The notes under the pieces: generated by a model | What the model was told of the DNA's origin: nothing | Databases searched by the model: none | The model's input: only the letters and a program-made list of their open reading frames with translations | Made by a program: the position numbers and the translations under genes | NCBI GenBank assembly: GCA_024707145.1 | Contig: JANQAI010000003.1 | Coordinates: forward strand, 186,001-250,000 | Length of the DNA stretch: 64,000 bases | Source: Magnetospirillum sp. | GTDB lineage: Bacteria > Pseudomonadota > Alphaproteobacteria > Rhodospirillales > Magnetospirillaceae | Direction: 5' to 3' | Shown here: piece by piece, positions 26,352-34,996 of the stretch | Layout of the letters: every line of letters begins with the position of its first letter | Numbering within the stretch: position 1 is the stretch's first letter

Positions 26352-27545
26352 ATGTTCCAGCCAGCCCAAGCCCCCTGGATCAATCCCGGCGTGGTCATCC
26401 ACGAGCCGAGCGCGCCGGTGGACGAGCTGATCGCCAAGTTCGCCCGCTCGGTGGCCAAGCGCGGCTTCAACGTGGCCGCCTGCGCCCGCCGGGACGACAT
26501 CATGGTGGACCTGCTCACCGACCAGCCTCTGCCGGGCTCGGCGCAGGAAGCCGCCGCGGCGACCTTGCGCAGGGCCATGCGCGACGATGCCGATCTGGCG
26601 GTGATCGGCGGTTTCGACGTCTTCCGCAACGCCGCCGCCGAACTGGCCGCCACGGTGGGCCATGGCGCTTCGCAGGGCATGCCGGTGCTGACCACCATTC
26701 CCGACGGAAAGGTCAGGGAATGGCACGATTTCGCCGGGCACGACGGCACCATGATCCCTCCCACCACCCGGGCGCTGTGGCGCTGGTGGGGGCCGGAGCG
26801 GCTGTACCGCGACCTCGCCCTGGGCGTCGCCAATGACGAGGTGCGCCAGATCGCCGTGGGACCGCGCTGGCTGATGGTGCAGGGCCCAGCCGGCGCCGGC
26901 CTGGCCTATCTGCCGCGCAATGCCCGCGAGCTGATCGCCCGCATCCCCGAACTGAAGCGTAAGAGCCTGCGCCAACTGGCGGAATTGTCGGGGTCGTGGG
27001 ACCCGCTGGAGATGTCGCTGGGCATCGCCGCCATCAACGCCCATTACAACCGCTTCGACCTGGAGGGCGAAATGGGCAACGGCGCCGCCGCCTTCGGCCG
27101 CGAGGCCGGCCGGGTGGTGGTGATCGGCGCCTTCCCCGGCCTGTCGGAGACCCTGTCCCATCCCCAGGTGATCGAGGCCGATCCCCGCCCCGGCGAATTC
27201 CCCACCGTCGCCATGGACAGCCTGCTGCCGGGCTGCGCGGCGGCCGTGGTGGCGTCCTCGACCCTGATCAACCGCAACCTGCCGCGCATCCTGCGGTTGG
27301 CCCATGGCTCGCGCCTCGCCCTGGTGGGGCCGGCGACGCCGCTGACCCACCGGCTGTTCCATTACGGCTGCGAGATCCTGGGCGGGCTGGTGGTGTGCGA
27401 CGCCCGCGGCCTGGCCGAGGCCATCCGCGCCGGCGCCCTGCCGCGCGAATTCGGCCGTTTCGGCCATTACCTGCACCTGCGCCGCGAGGAGGCGCCGGCC
27501 GCCGGAACCTGCCGCTACCGCGCCTCGGGAGGCGACAGCGCATGA
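26352..27545 (+). CDS. DUF2478 + DUF4213/DUF364 fusion protein, copy 1
   Basis: A 397-residue cytoplasmic protein. The N-terminal ~150 residues (WINPGVVIHEPSAPVDELIAKFARSVAKRGFNV ... LRRAMRDDADLAVIGGFDVF) resemble DUF2478, a nucleotide-binding-like domain seen with molybdate or nitrogenase genes. The C-terminal part contains the DUF4213 pattern (SWDPLEMSLGIAAINAHYNR) and a DUF364 Rossmann-like domain (RVVVIGAFPGLSETL), called a putative heavy-metal chelation domain. Immediately followed by a paralogue. Position in the VnfA/sigma-54 operon suggests vanadium handling or insertion during FeV-cofactor assembly. Domain names come from remembered patterns. Confidence 0.7.
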   Translation: MFQPAQAPWINPGVVIHEPSAPVDELIAKFARSVAKRGFNVAACARRDDIMVDLLTDQPLPGSAQEAAAATLRRAMRDDADLAVIGGFDVFRNAAAELAATVGHGASQGMPVLTTIPDGKVREWHDFAGHDGTMIPPTTRALWRWWGPERLYRDLALGVANDEVRQIAVGPRWLMVQGPAGAGLAYLPRNARELIARIPELKRKSLRQLAELSGSWDPLEMSLGIAAINAHYNRFDLEGEMGNGAAAFGREAGRVVVIGAFPGLSETLSHPQVIEADPRPGEFPTVAMDSLLPGCAAAVVASSTLINRNLPRILRLAHGSRLALVGPATPLTHRLFHYGCEILGGLVVCDARGLAEAIRAGALPREFGRFGHYLHLRREEAPAAGTCRYRASGGDSA

Positions 27546-28785
27546 CCGGGCAACCGCGCCCCTGCGGCCGCCCGCAGCCGGCCGCAGCCGACAGCCTGTC
27601 GGTGTTGGCGCCGGTGCAGGCGCCCTGGCTGCGCCCCGGCGTGGTGGTGCATGAGCCCGCCACCCCGGTGGACGGCCTGCTGGCGGACTTTGCCCTGCGG
27701 CTGCGGTCGCGGGGCTTCAACGTCACCGGTTACGTCCAGCGCAACAACGGGGCCGCCGGGGCCGAAATGGGCCATGGCTGCGCCGCCCGCATCGAATTTT
27801 TCGACGTGGCCTCCGGCCAGGTGGTGGCGGTGGACCGCTCCGAGGCGGAGTTCTACCTGCGCAAGGCCATGCGCGAGGATGCCGACTTGCTGGTGATCAG
27901 CCGGTTCCAGGCCTTCCAGTCGGCTTCCGCCAACGTCAAGGCCACCGTCGCAGCCGGCCAGTCCCAGGGCATGCCGGTGCTGACCTCCATCGCCGGCCGC
28001 TGCGTGCAGAAATGGCTGGGCGCCATGCAGCAGGACGGCGCCATGATCGCCCCCGACCTGGCCGCCCTGTGGCGCTGGTGGGGGCCGGAGCGGCTGTACC
28101 AGGACCTTGCCCTGGGGGTGGCCGAGGACGAGGTGCACGCCATCGCGGTGGGGGGCGCTGGATCATGGTCGAGGGCGCCTACGGCACCGGCCTCGCCTAT
28201 CTGCCCCGCTCGGCCAAGGACCTGATGCCGCGCCTCGCCGGCCTGCGGCGCCAGGGCTTGCGGCGCCTCGCCGGCCTCAGCCGGTCGTGGGATCCGGCCG
28301 AGATGGCCCTGGGCATCGCCGCCATCAACGCTCATTACAACCGCGCCGATCTGGACCTGCCCAGCGGCAACGGCGCCCAGGCCCTGTCCAAGGCGGATGG
28401 CCGGGTGGTGGTGATCGGCGCCTTCCCCGGCCTGGCCGACATCCTGCCGCACTCGGCGGTGATCGAGACCGACCCCCGTCCCGGCGAATTCCCCCCGGTG
28501 GCCATGGATACCCTGCTGCCCGGCTGCGGCGGCGCCGTGGTCAATTCCTCGGCTCTGATCAACCGCTCGCTGCCGCGCATCCTGCGGCTGGCGCAGACCT
28601 CGCCGGTGGCACTCATCGGCCCGTCCACGCCGCTGACCGAGCGCCTGCACGCCTATGGCATCGGCACGCTGGGCGGCCTGGTGGTGCACAATCCGGCGGG
28701 ATTGGCCGCCGCCATCCGCGCCGGCGCCGGCCCGCGTGAATTCACCCGCTATGGACGTTATGTTCACTGGCAGGCGGAGAAATAA
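27542..28785 (+). CDS. DUF2478 + DUF4213/DUF364 fusion protein, copy 2 (frameshifted)
   Basis: Paralogue of the preceding protein, same domain order: DUF2478-like N-terminus (LRPGVVVHEPATPVDGLLADFALRLRSRGFNV), then SWDPAEMALGIAAINAHYNR and the DUF364 part (RVVVIGAFPGLADIL). The two share most of the C-terminal half but differ in a longer N-terminus here. The frame breaks at the G6 run 28150-28155; one more G restores AVGGRWIMVEGAYGTGLAYLPRS in line with copy 1 (~414 aa). Starts by ATGA overlap with copy 1. Two divergent copies suggest a heterodimer. Confidence 0.7.
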
Positions 28786-28981
28786 TTCTCGGCACGAAAG
28801 TGCACAATGAACAAAAATGTACAGACGATATTTTTATATCATTATTGTTGACGCATAACTTTATACAGATACCATAGGAAATATTTTTGGCATTCATCAT
28901 AATCGATGAAGTGCCGGAGGACGGCCTGAGCCGGACCCGAAAACACCCCGGCGGCGCGTCGTCTCGACACGGCCGCAGGCG
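28786..28981 (+). promoter_or_regulatory. AT-rich leader of the Phn-type importer operon
   Basis: After the vnf maturation operon an AT-rich 120-bp stretch carries a TTGACG (28849) possible -35 box and a TGTAC motif at 28818-28822. A conserved block at 28911-28936 and a second conserved CGGCGCGT at 28952-28959 are shared with the leader at 36.1-36.25 kb. No ORF. Confidence 0.5.
28911..28936 (+). other. Shared leader element, copy A (candidate cis-regulatory RNA/operator)
   Basis: GTGCCGGAG followed by ACGGCCTGAGCCGGAC recurs at 36176-36201 with one mismatch in 26 nt. It contains a CGGC-CTGA-GCCG mini-hairpin. It lies ~45 nt before the first start codon of the importer operon. Confidence 0.55.
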
Positions 28982-29458
28982 GTGATCGCAGTCCCGGACG
29001 GCCGCATGCTCGACACCCCTCCCCATCTGAAAACCGCCTTCGCCACCGACAGCCTGGCCTGGGTGGATGCTGATTTCGCCTGGGCCCGCCACCTGGTGGT
29101 CTACGACCTGATGCCGGGCAAGGCCGATCTGCTGGATGCATCGGCGTTCCGCAGGCCGGGAGAAACGGCGCGCCAGCCCGCCGCCGGTTGCCCCGGCGAT
29201 CCCGGCGCCATCGGCATGGCCGACCAGTGGGCGGCCAGGATGAAGGGTCTGGACGGGGCCGGCGTGCTGTTCACCACCGGCCTGTCCGACCGCGCCGCCA
29301 TGGCGCTGGCCGCCGCCGGCACCTTCCCGGTGGTGATCGAGCACCGCCGCCCCATCCACGACGTCATCACCCGCCTGCAACAACTCATGCGCCGCGACCC
29401 GCCGCTATGGATGTGCCGGGTGCTGCGCTACGGAGCCCCCGACCATGACCGCCTTTGA
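28982..29458 (+). CDS. NifX/NafY-like nitrogenase cofactor carrier protein, copy 2
   Basis: A 158-residue (GTG start) or 150-residue (ATG at 29006) protein of the dinitrogenase-cofactor family. It aligns with the protein at 12854 (SLAWVDADFAWARHLVVYDL; GVLFTTGLSDRAAMALAAAGTFPVVIEHRRPIHDVI; PPLWMCRVLR) but lacks that copy's Gly/Asp-rich insert. Overlaps the ATPase gene, so it is part of the importer operon. Such a pairing suggests that the protein accepts imported metal or reports cofactor status to uptake. Confidence 0.75.
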   Translation: MIAVPDGRMLDTPPHLKTAFATDSLAWVDADFAWARHLVVYDLMPGKADLLDASAFRRPGETARQPAAGCPGDPGAIGMADQWAARMKGLDGAGVLFTTGLSDRAAMALAAAGTFPVVIEHRRPIHDVITRLQQLMRRDPPLWMCRVLRYGAPDHDRL

Positions 29459-30254
29459 CGGATATCCGCCGGTGATCGAGAACCAGCACCTCACCCCTGC
29501 CCTGGATACCACCGCCCTGGCGTTGCGCTCGGTTTCCGTGCGGCGCGGCGACGTGCTGGTGCTCAAGGGTATCGACCTCGCCATCCCCGCCGGCCGTATC
29601 ACCGCCATCGTCGGGCGGTCGGGCGTGGGCAAGACCACCCTGGTCGCCACCTTGAACGGCCTGATCCGCCCCGCAGACGGTGCCGTCCTGGCCCCCGGCG
29701 TGGGTGATCTGGCCGACCCAGGCGCCTTGCGCGAGCACCGCCGCAGCACGGCCACCATCTTCCAGGACCACGCCCTCATCGATCGCCTCAGCGCCATCGA
29801 CAACGTGCTGCTGGGGCTGGCCGACCAGCGCCACCCGCTGTCGCCGCTGCCTTGGCCCGAGGCACTGCGCCGCCGCGCCGCCGAAGCCTTGGACGAGGTC
29901 GGCCTGCTCCACCGCGCCACCGCCCGCACCGCGACCCTGAGCGGTGGCGAGCGCCAGCGCGTCGGCGTCGCCCGCGCCCTGGTGCGGCGCCCCAGCCTAT
30001 TGCTGGGCGACGAGCCCTTCGCCTCGGTGGACCCGGCCCTGGTGCGGCAGATGAGCGCTGAATTCCGCACTCTCGCCCAGCGCAACGGCCTGACCGTGGT
30101 TCTGGTGCTGCATCAGTTGGAAACCGCCCGCCTGCTGGCCGACCGCATCGTCGGCCTGGTGGACGGCCGCATCGCCTTCGACGGTGCTGCCGAGGCGTTC
30201 GACGCCGAGGCCGAGGCCGCCATCTTCCCCTTCCCCAACACCGCAAAGGACTGA
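29445..30254 (+). CDS. PhnC-type ABC ATPase, candidate vanadate importer
   Basis: A 269-residue ATP-binding subunit: Walker A GRSGVGKTT, Q-loop, signature LSGGERQRVGVARAL, Walker B LLGDEPFASVD, and switch His (VLVLHQLETA). Closest in style to the phosphonate/phosphite PhnC group. Forms a unit with the binding protein four bases downstream; the permease lies apart at 11.9 kb. Vanadate as substrate is inferred from the vnf setting. Confidence 0.85.
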   Translation: MTAFDGYPPVIENQHLTPALDTTALALRSVSVRRGDVLVLKGIDLAIPAGRITAIVGRSGVGKTTLVATLNGLIRPADGAVLAPGVGDLADPGALREHRRSTATIFQDHALIDRLSAIDNVLLGLADQRHPLSPLPWPEALRRRAAEALDEVGLLHRATARTATLSGGERQRVGVARALVRRPSLLLGDEPFASVDPALVRQMSAEFRTLAQRNGLTVVLVLHQLETARLLADRIVGLVDGRIAFDGAAEAFDAEAEAAIFPFPNTAKD

Positions 30255-30257
30255 CCC

Positions 30258-31136
30258 ATGCTCGCATCGTTGAAACGTCTCGGCGTCGCCGCCGCCCTGA
30301 TCATCGCCGCCGCCCTGCCGGCCACCGCCGCCGAGCGGCCGGACAAGTTGGTGGTCGGCCTGCTGCCCGGCGAATCGGCGCCCACGGTGATGCGCCTGAA
30401 CGAGCCGCTGCGCGCCTATCTGGAAAAGCGCCTGGGCCTGCCGGTGGAATTGGTGGTGGGCGCCAACTACGCCGCCACCGGCGAGGCGCTGCGCTTCGAC
30501 CGCCTGGACATCGCCTATCTGGGGCCGGTGACCTACATCCTGCAAAGCAAGCACGCCAAGCTGGAACCGTTCGCGCGCCCCTCGCATGAAGTGGTTGGCC
30601 CCACCTTCCAGGCGGTGGTCATCGTTCCCGCCGACAGCCCGGCCAAGGCCCTGGCCGACCTGAAGGGCAAGGAAGTGGCGTTCGGCGACCCGGCCTCCAC
30701 CTCGGGCACCTGGGTGCCGCGCTACATGCTGGCCGATGCCGGGCTGGTATCCGAGCGGGACTACAGCCTGCGGGTGCTGGGCGCCCACGACGCCGTCGCC
30801 CTGGCGGTGGTCAACCACAAGGCCGACGCGGGCGGGCTGTCCAAGCCCATCTACGACCGCCTGCTGAAGGAAGGCAAGATCGACCCCAAGGCAGTGCGCG
30901 TACTGGCGGAATCGCCGGCCATCCCGGAATACATGTGGACCTTCCGCCAGGGCCTGGACCCCGCCTTCAAGGAGGAAATCCGCAAGGCCTTCATCGGCGT
31001 CGACGACGCGGAAGCGCTGAAGGTGTTCCGCGCCGAGGCCTTCATCCCGTCGGTGGATGCCGACGTGGACCGCGTGCGTTCGTGGATCGCCGCCATCACC
31101 AAGGACCGGCCCGAGTCGGTCGCCATCGTCAAGTGA
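30258..31136 (+). CDS. PhnD-type periplasmic binding protein, candidate vanadate-binding
   Basis: A 292-residue exported protein: signal peptide to about residue 24 (LGVAAALIIAAALPATAA), then a PhnD/PtxB-type phosphate-analogue-binding fold (LVVGLLPGESAPTVMRLNEPLRAYLEKRLG, DIAYLGPVTYI, STSGTWVPRYMLADAG). The family binds phosphonate, phosphite or hypophosphite; in this context an oxyanion such as vanadate is a sensible candidate. Ends in a strong bidirectional hairpin. Confidence 0.85.
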   Translation: MLASLKRLGVAAALIIAAALPATAAERPDKLVVGLLPGESAPTVMRLNEPLRAYLEKRLGLPVELVVGANYAATGEALRFDRLDIAYLGPVTYILQSKHAKLEPFARPSHEVVGPTFQAVVIVPADSPAKALADLKGKEVAFGDPASTSGTWVPRYMLADAGLVSERDYSLRVLGAHDAVALAVVNHKADAGGLSKPIYDRLLKEGKIDPKAVRVLAESPAIPEYMWTFRQGLDPAFKEEIRKAFIGVDDAEALKVFRAEAFIPSVDADVDRVRSWIAAITKDRPESVAIVK

Positions 31137-31140
31137 GGAC

Positions 31141-31182
31141 CTTTGCCCTCCTCCCCCGGGCCGCCGGGGGAGGAGGGCAAAG
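31141..31182. terminator. Perfect 19-bp hairpin between convergent operons
   Basis: A 19-bp stem starting CTTTGCCCTCC and ending GGAGGGCAAAG, loop GCCG, lies between the binding-protein stop and the 113-aa gene stop. Symmetric, so probably ends both transcripts. Confidence 0.75.
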
Positions 31183-31192
31183 GGGGATGGGA

Positions 31193-31534
31193 TCACCGCC
31201 GATAGGTCAGCACCCGCTCCCGCCGGACGGCGAAATGCTCGCAGATCTCCCGCGCCAGCTCGGCCGACAGCGGCACGCCGAAGCGGCGCGCCTTCTCCAC
31301 CAGATCCTCGCCCGCCACCGCCTGCAAGGCCCCCAGGCCGGCATTGGCGAGCGCGGTGACGCGCTGGCGCAGGGCGGGATCGGTAACGCGCGCCAGCCAG
31401 CCGTCGCGCACGGCGCCGGGCTGGTAATCGCCCTCGCACACCGGCTTGCCGCCGTCCAGGGTGCTGATGGCCATGGCCATGGCCACGTCGGCCAGGATCA
31501 GGTGAAAACGCTGGTTGTCGGTCACGATCTCCAT
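31193..31534 (-). CDS. Small protein of unknown function in the GTPase/ABC cluster
   Basis: A 113-residue soluble, probably helical protein (MEIVTDNQRFHLILADVAMAMAISTLDGG). Nine bases after the nitroreductase stop, so part of that operon. No family recognised; it has single Cys residues in PVCEGDY and REICEHF, which might bind metal. Confidence 0.55.
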   Translation of the reverse strand: MEIVTDNQRFHLILADVAMAMAISTLDGGKPVCEGDYQPGAVRDGWLARVTDPALRQRVTALANAGLGALQAVAGEDLVEKARRFGVPLSAELAREICEHFAVRRERVLTYRR

Positions 31535-31542
31535 GAGCGCCT

Positions 31543-32100
31543 CTAGAGCCAGTGGATGAGGGGAGACGGGTCTTCCGCCGGCGGCGGTTCCGGCGGATGC
31601 CTGGGCGTGCCCAGATAGAGGAAGCCGACGATGCGTTCCCCCGCCGCCAGGCCCAGCTCCCGGTGGAAGCCGTCGTCATGCATGAACCAGCCCGACCGCC
31701 ACACCCCGCCGAACCCCAGGCCCTGCGCCGCCATCTGCATGGCCATGACGGTGCAGCCGGCGGCCAGGTGCTGGTCGAACACCGGCACCACGTCGCTGAT
31801 CTTGGGGGAGGCCACCACGGTGATGACCATGGGCGCGCGGTGCGGCATGCGCGGGGCGCGCTCCACCACCTCGGCCGGCTTGCCGGCGGCCAGGGCGGCG
31901 CGCAGCATGGCCTCGCCCAGCCGGTCCAGCCCGTCGCCGGTGGCGACCAGGAAGCGGAACGGCCGCAGGCGCAGGAAATCGGGCACCCGCAGCGCCGCGC
32001 GGAAGATCAGGTCGAGCGCCTCGCCGCAGGGCGCGGGCCCGGTCAGGGCATGGCATGAGCGCCGGTTCAGCAGCAGCGACAGCCCGGAGCTCATGTCCAT
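31543..32100 (-). CDS. Nitroreductase family flavoprotein
   Basis: A 185-residue FMN-dependent nitroreductase-fold protein (LLLNRRSCHALTGPAPCGEALDLIFRAALRVPDF ... AAQGLGFGGVWRSGWF ... LAAGERIVGFLYLGTP), closest to the short YdjA-like group. Start overlaps the ABC ATPase gene. In this operon it could reduce a metal or a metal-ligand complex; substrate unknown. Confidence 0.82.
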   Translation of the reverse strand: MDMSSGLSLLLNRRSCHALTGPAPCGEALDLIFRAALRVPDFLRLRPFRFLVATGDGLDRLGEAMLRAALAAGKPAEVVERAPRMPHRAPMVITVVASPKISDVVPVFDQHLAAGCTVMAMQMAAQGLGFGGVWRSGWFMHDDGFHRELGLAAGERIVGFLYLGTPRHPPEPPPAEDPSPLIHWL

Positions 32101-33080
32101 GGCGGCAATTCCTCCTCGATGCGGCCGCCATGGCGCAGGCGGTCGCGCAAAGCCATCAGGGTGGCGTCCAGGTGTTCCAGCACGGCCAGGCTGCGACGCT
32201 CGGCCGCCGAGGTCTCGATCACCTCGGCGATGCCGCCGTTCCTGATCACCAGCCGGCGACCACCGCGCAGGGCCAGCAGGGGATCGTGGGTGGAGATCAG
32301 CACGATCTTGTCGCCGGCCACCAGCAGCTCCAGCGCGCGGGAACGGTCGACCCCGGCATTCTCGATCTCGTCGATCAGCACCACCGGCGAGGCCGAGAGC
32401 AAGGCGGCATCCGCGATCATCAGCGCCCGGGTCTGGCCGCCGGATAATTGAGTCAGCGAAACCTCGGCGGCGAACTTCTCGCCGGTCAGGTCATTGGCGC
32501 AGGCGACGACGCGGGCGGCCACCACCTCGGGCTCCGCCACCCGGCGCACCTGGGCGTGCATGGCGACGAATTCGGCCACCGACAGGTCGACGACGAAATT
32601 CATGTTCTGGGACAGTTGCGCCACCAGCTTGCGTTCGGGGGCGAAGCGGCACTCGGGCTCGGGCGGACGGCCGTTGATCAGGACGACCCGCCCGGTGGGG
32701 GTATCACCCTGGGCCAGGCATTCGATGTCGGCCAGCAGGCGGCTCTTGCCCGAGCCGGTGGGGCCGACGATGCAGACCACCTCCCCCGCTGTCAGGGTCA
32801 ACCCGATGCCTTCGTCACGCCCCAGTTTGTCGCGGCCGCCCCGGATGGTCAGCGTGCGCACGCATTCCGGGCCGGTGGCCATTTCGCGCTCCAGCAGCAT
32901 GGCCACATGGGCAAGCACTTGATCGCGGTCCAGGCCGAGATCGGCCAGCGCCTCCTCGCCGAAGCCGTCCAGCCATTGCTCCAGCGTCGCCTCCGGTGCC
33001 GGTGGCAGCGGCAGCGTGGCCAGGAATTCAGCCACACCGGGATGGGCGGCCAGCAGGTCGCCGAGCCTAGGCGCGGTCAT
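32091..33080 (-). CDS. ABC-type ATPase with N-terminal DUF1858-like domain, no permease partner
   Basis: A 329-residue soluble ATPase. Residues ~1-70 resemble DUF1858 (LGDLLAAHPGVAEFLATL), a small domain common in metal/redox contexts. Then an ABC cassette: Walker A GPTGSGKSR, signature LSGGQTRALMI, Walker B VVLIDEIENAG, switch His (ISTHDPLLAL). No permease is encoded in this cluster, so it probably powers a soluble reaction rather than transport. Overlaps the GTPase gene by 14 nt. Confidence 0.75.
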   Translation of the reverse strand: MTAPRLGDLLAAHPGVAEFLATLPLPPAPEATLEQWLDGFGEEALADLGLDRDQVLAHVAMLLEREMATGPECVRTLTIRGGRDKLGRDEGIGLTLTAGEVVCIVGPTGSGKSRLLADIECLAQGDTPTGRVVLINGRPPEPECRFAPERKLVAQLSQNMNFVVDLSVAEFVAMHAQVRRVAEPEVVAARVVACANDLTGEKFAAEVSLTQLSGGQTRALMIADAALLSASPVVLIDEIENAGVDRSRALELLVAGDKIVLISTHDPLLALRGGRRLVIRNGGIAEVIETSAAERRSLAVLEHLDATLMALRDRLRHGGRIEEELPPWT

Positions 33081-33774
33081 GGTCGTCGAAGCTCATCTTC
33101 TTGACGTTGCCGCGATGATGGGTCTCGCCGATGGCGGTTTCGCCCACGCAATAGGGACACACCGCCGACGGCATGGAAAAGCGCAGCCGGCGGCCGTCCA
33201 GCGTCTCGGTGGCGGGCGCCCGGCGCAAATGCCAGGCCACGTCCATGGCGCCTTGCCCGGTGATGCCGTTGCAGAACACCACCGGCGCCCTGGGATTGGC
33301 GAGCCGGACGTTGAAGGCGAATACCTCGCGCTCGGCCTGGCTGACGATGTCGCCCTTGGTGATCACCACCACATCGGCCAGACGCAGCATGGGGCCGATC
33401 TTCTTGGGCGTGTGGATGCCCGCCAGGGCGTCCACCACGCACACCGCCAGCACGCCGTCGATATGAGGGGAGCAGCGGTTGCACAGGCCGGCGCTTTCGC
33501 TGACCAGCAAATCCAGGCCCCGACGCTCGCCCCAGGCCAAGCAGTCTTCGATATTGGTGACGAAGAAATGGTCGGGGCACAGGCCGCCCGACAGCCCCAC
33601 CAGCGCCGGCAGGCCGCGCCGTTCGTAGGCCTCGCGGTCGGCGGTGGACAACGAGTCGAACTTCACCACGCCCAGCGCCATGCCCTCTTCCCGCAGCAGG
33701 TCGAGCACCCGCAGGATGACCGAGGTCTTGCCCACGGACGGCGGGCCGGCGACAGTGACCAGCCGGATCGCCAT
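33067..33774 (-). CDS. HypB/UreG-like metallochaperone GTPase
   Basis: A 235-residue SIMIBI GTPase: P-loop GPPSVGKTS (10-18), a HypB/UreG-type switch region with CNRCSPH (Cys98, Cys101, His104) that looks like a metal site, G4 motif TKGD (139-142), and a C-terminal CPYC near residue 206 plus a His-rich tail (GETHHRGN). HypB and UreG use GTP to insert nickel; here the metal is unknown. Start ATG overlaps the upstream stop (ATGA). Confidence 0.8.
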   Translation of the reverse strand: MAIRLVTVAGPPSVGKTSVILRVLDLLREEGMALGVVKFDSLSTADREAYERRGLPALVGLSGGLCPDHFFVTNIEDCLAWGERRGLDLLVSESAGLCNRCSPHIDGVLAVCVVDALAGIHTPKKIGPMLRLADVVVITKGDIVSQAEREVFAFNVRLANPRAPVVFCNGITGQGAMDVAWHLRRAPATETLDGRRLRFSMPSAVCPYCVGETAIGETHHRGNVKKMSFDDHDRA

Positions 33775-34786
33775 CAACCGCCCCAGGCGTCGAAGAACAG
33801 GCGGCCGGCCCGCTCGGCCTGCGCGGTCATGCCGCCCTCGCGCACCCGCTCCCAGCCCGGCCATTTGAGCCCGGCACCCGGAGGAAAGGCGCCGGCCACC
33901 GCGCCGTTGGCGGGTGGATAACAGTTGCGCGCCAGCACGCCGCCCAGCTCGGTCCCGATCAGCGTCTCCACCAGCGGGCGGACGCGCCCCAGCCGGTTCG
34001 GCCGCGCCACGAAGCCGATGGGCATGGCGTAGGCGCCGTCATCGGGCCACACGACCGAGACCTGAGCGCGCCGGGGCGCCATCTCGGCCTGCATCCACGG
34101 CAGCACCGCCACCGCGCCGCCCGGCGCGTTGTCGGCACCGGCGGTACGGGCGCTGACCACGTTGTGCTGCAGCCCCTTGACGCTGGCTGCGAAGGCCCGG
34201 ATGCCGTCGGCGCCGAATTCCTCCAGCAGGCACAGCAGCAGGAACTGGTTGTAGTCGGTGAAAGGAACCCCGGCATGGGGACGCCAGCCGCCGAACACGA
34301 CGTCCCCGCGCAGGCCCGGCTCCAGCAGGTCGCTCCAGCGGCGCGGCGCCGAACGCTCCCCCAGCTTGCGATGGTCGATGAGAAAGACCAGGGGAATGGC
34401 GGCGAAGACCGTGAATATCCCCAGCGGGTCCATCAAGCCAGTGCAGGGGGCATGGACGGACGGCGGCGCCAGGTGTACCGGCTCCGCCCCGGCCAGGAGG
34501 TGGTCGCAGCAGGAATCGGGCGACCACGGCGTCGCCACCATTGCTGGGCGCAGACCGGGCGCCGCCATCAGGGCGTCGAAGGGGGCGTACCATTCCCCCC
34601 ATGAGCGCGCATACCCTCCAGGGAATGCTGAACCGCCACGCGCTCCATCCCCATTTTGAAGGGGCGGCGCAGTGGGATGGGCATGCGCGCCAGCAAGTCC
34701 AGGCGCTCCAGCGCGGGAGCGGAGGTTCGCTGACGGGGCAGCCAGGTTGCGCAGTCGTCGGGACGCGGCGCCTTGCCAAGAAACAT
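33774..34786 (-). CDS. Signal-less periplasmic-binding-protein-like protein (frameshifted)
   Basis: About 337 residues with a type-2 binding-protein fold similar to Fe3+/molybdate-type ABC receptors (GLMDPLGIFTVFAAIPLVFLID, SDLLEPGLRGDVVFGG, YNQFLLLCLLEEFG). The N-terminus (MFLGKAPRPDD ... LLARMPIPLRRPFKMGMER) has no signal peptide, so it is predicted to be cytoplasmic. The two parts are in different frames, broken at the C6 run 34595-34600; one more base joins MRAHGGE to WYAPFDALM. First gene of the leftward operon with the GTPase, ABC ATPase and nitroreductase. Confidence 0.65.
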
Positions 34787-34996
34787 GGTGCGTCTCGCAA
34801 TGGAAAAATATCTGGACAATCCTTCCGTTCCGATACAATGAATGTCAATAATAATTTTAGGACTATCCAATTGTATATTGTCAAACAACAAACAAATTCC
34901 TTGTTCCATCTGCAACACTGAACGATTTTGTACTTTTTACACCATGGTGAAAACGAGCGCATTTTGCACATTCCCGTAACTTCGGAAGAGAGCCGC
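34787..34996. promoter_or_regulatory. AT-rich divergent promoter region
   Basis: A 210-bp AT-rich gap between the divergent binding-protein-like and ATP-grasp genes. TTGACA-type hexamers occur on the minus strand, GTAC at 34930-34933, and AATAATAATT near 34848 resembles motifs in the leaders at 28.8 and 36.0 kb. No sigma-54 promoter is seen. Confidence 0.4.

Noticed and set aside
28790..28806. CGGCACGAAAGTGCA as a sigma-54 promoter before the importer operon
   Set aside because: The -12 GC is displaced by one base and the invariant GG-N10-GC spacing is not met.
28911..28936. TPP or FMN riboswitch
   Set aside because: GTGCC...GGCCTGAG recalls the TPP element, but the second conserved half (ACCTGATCTGG type) is missing; FMN core is absent.
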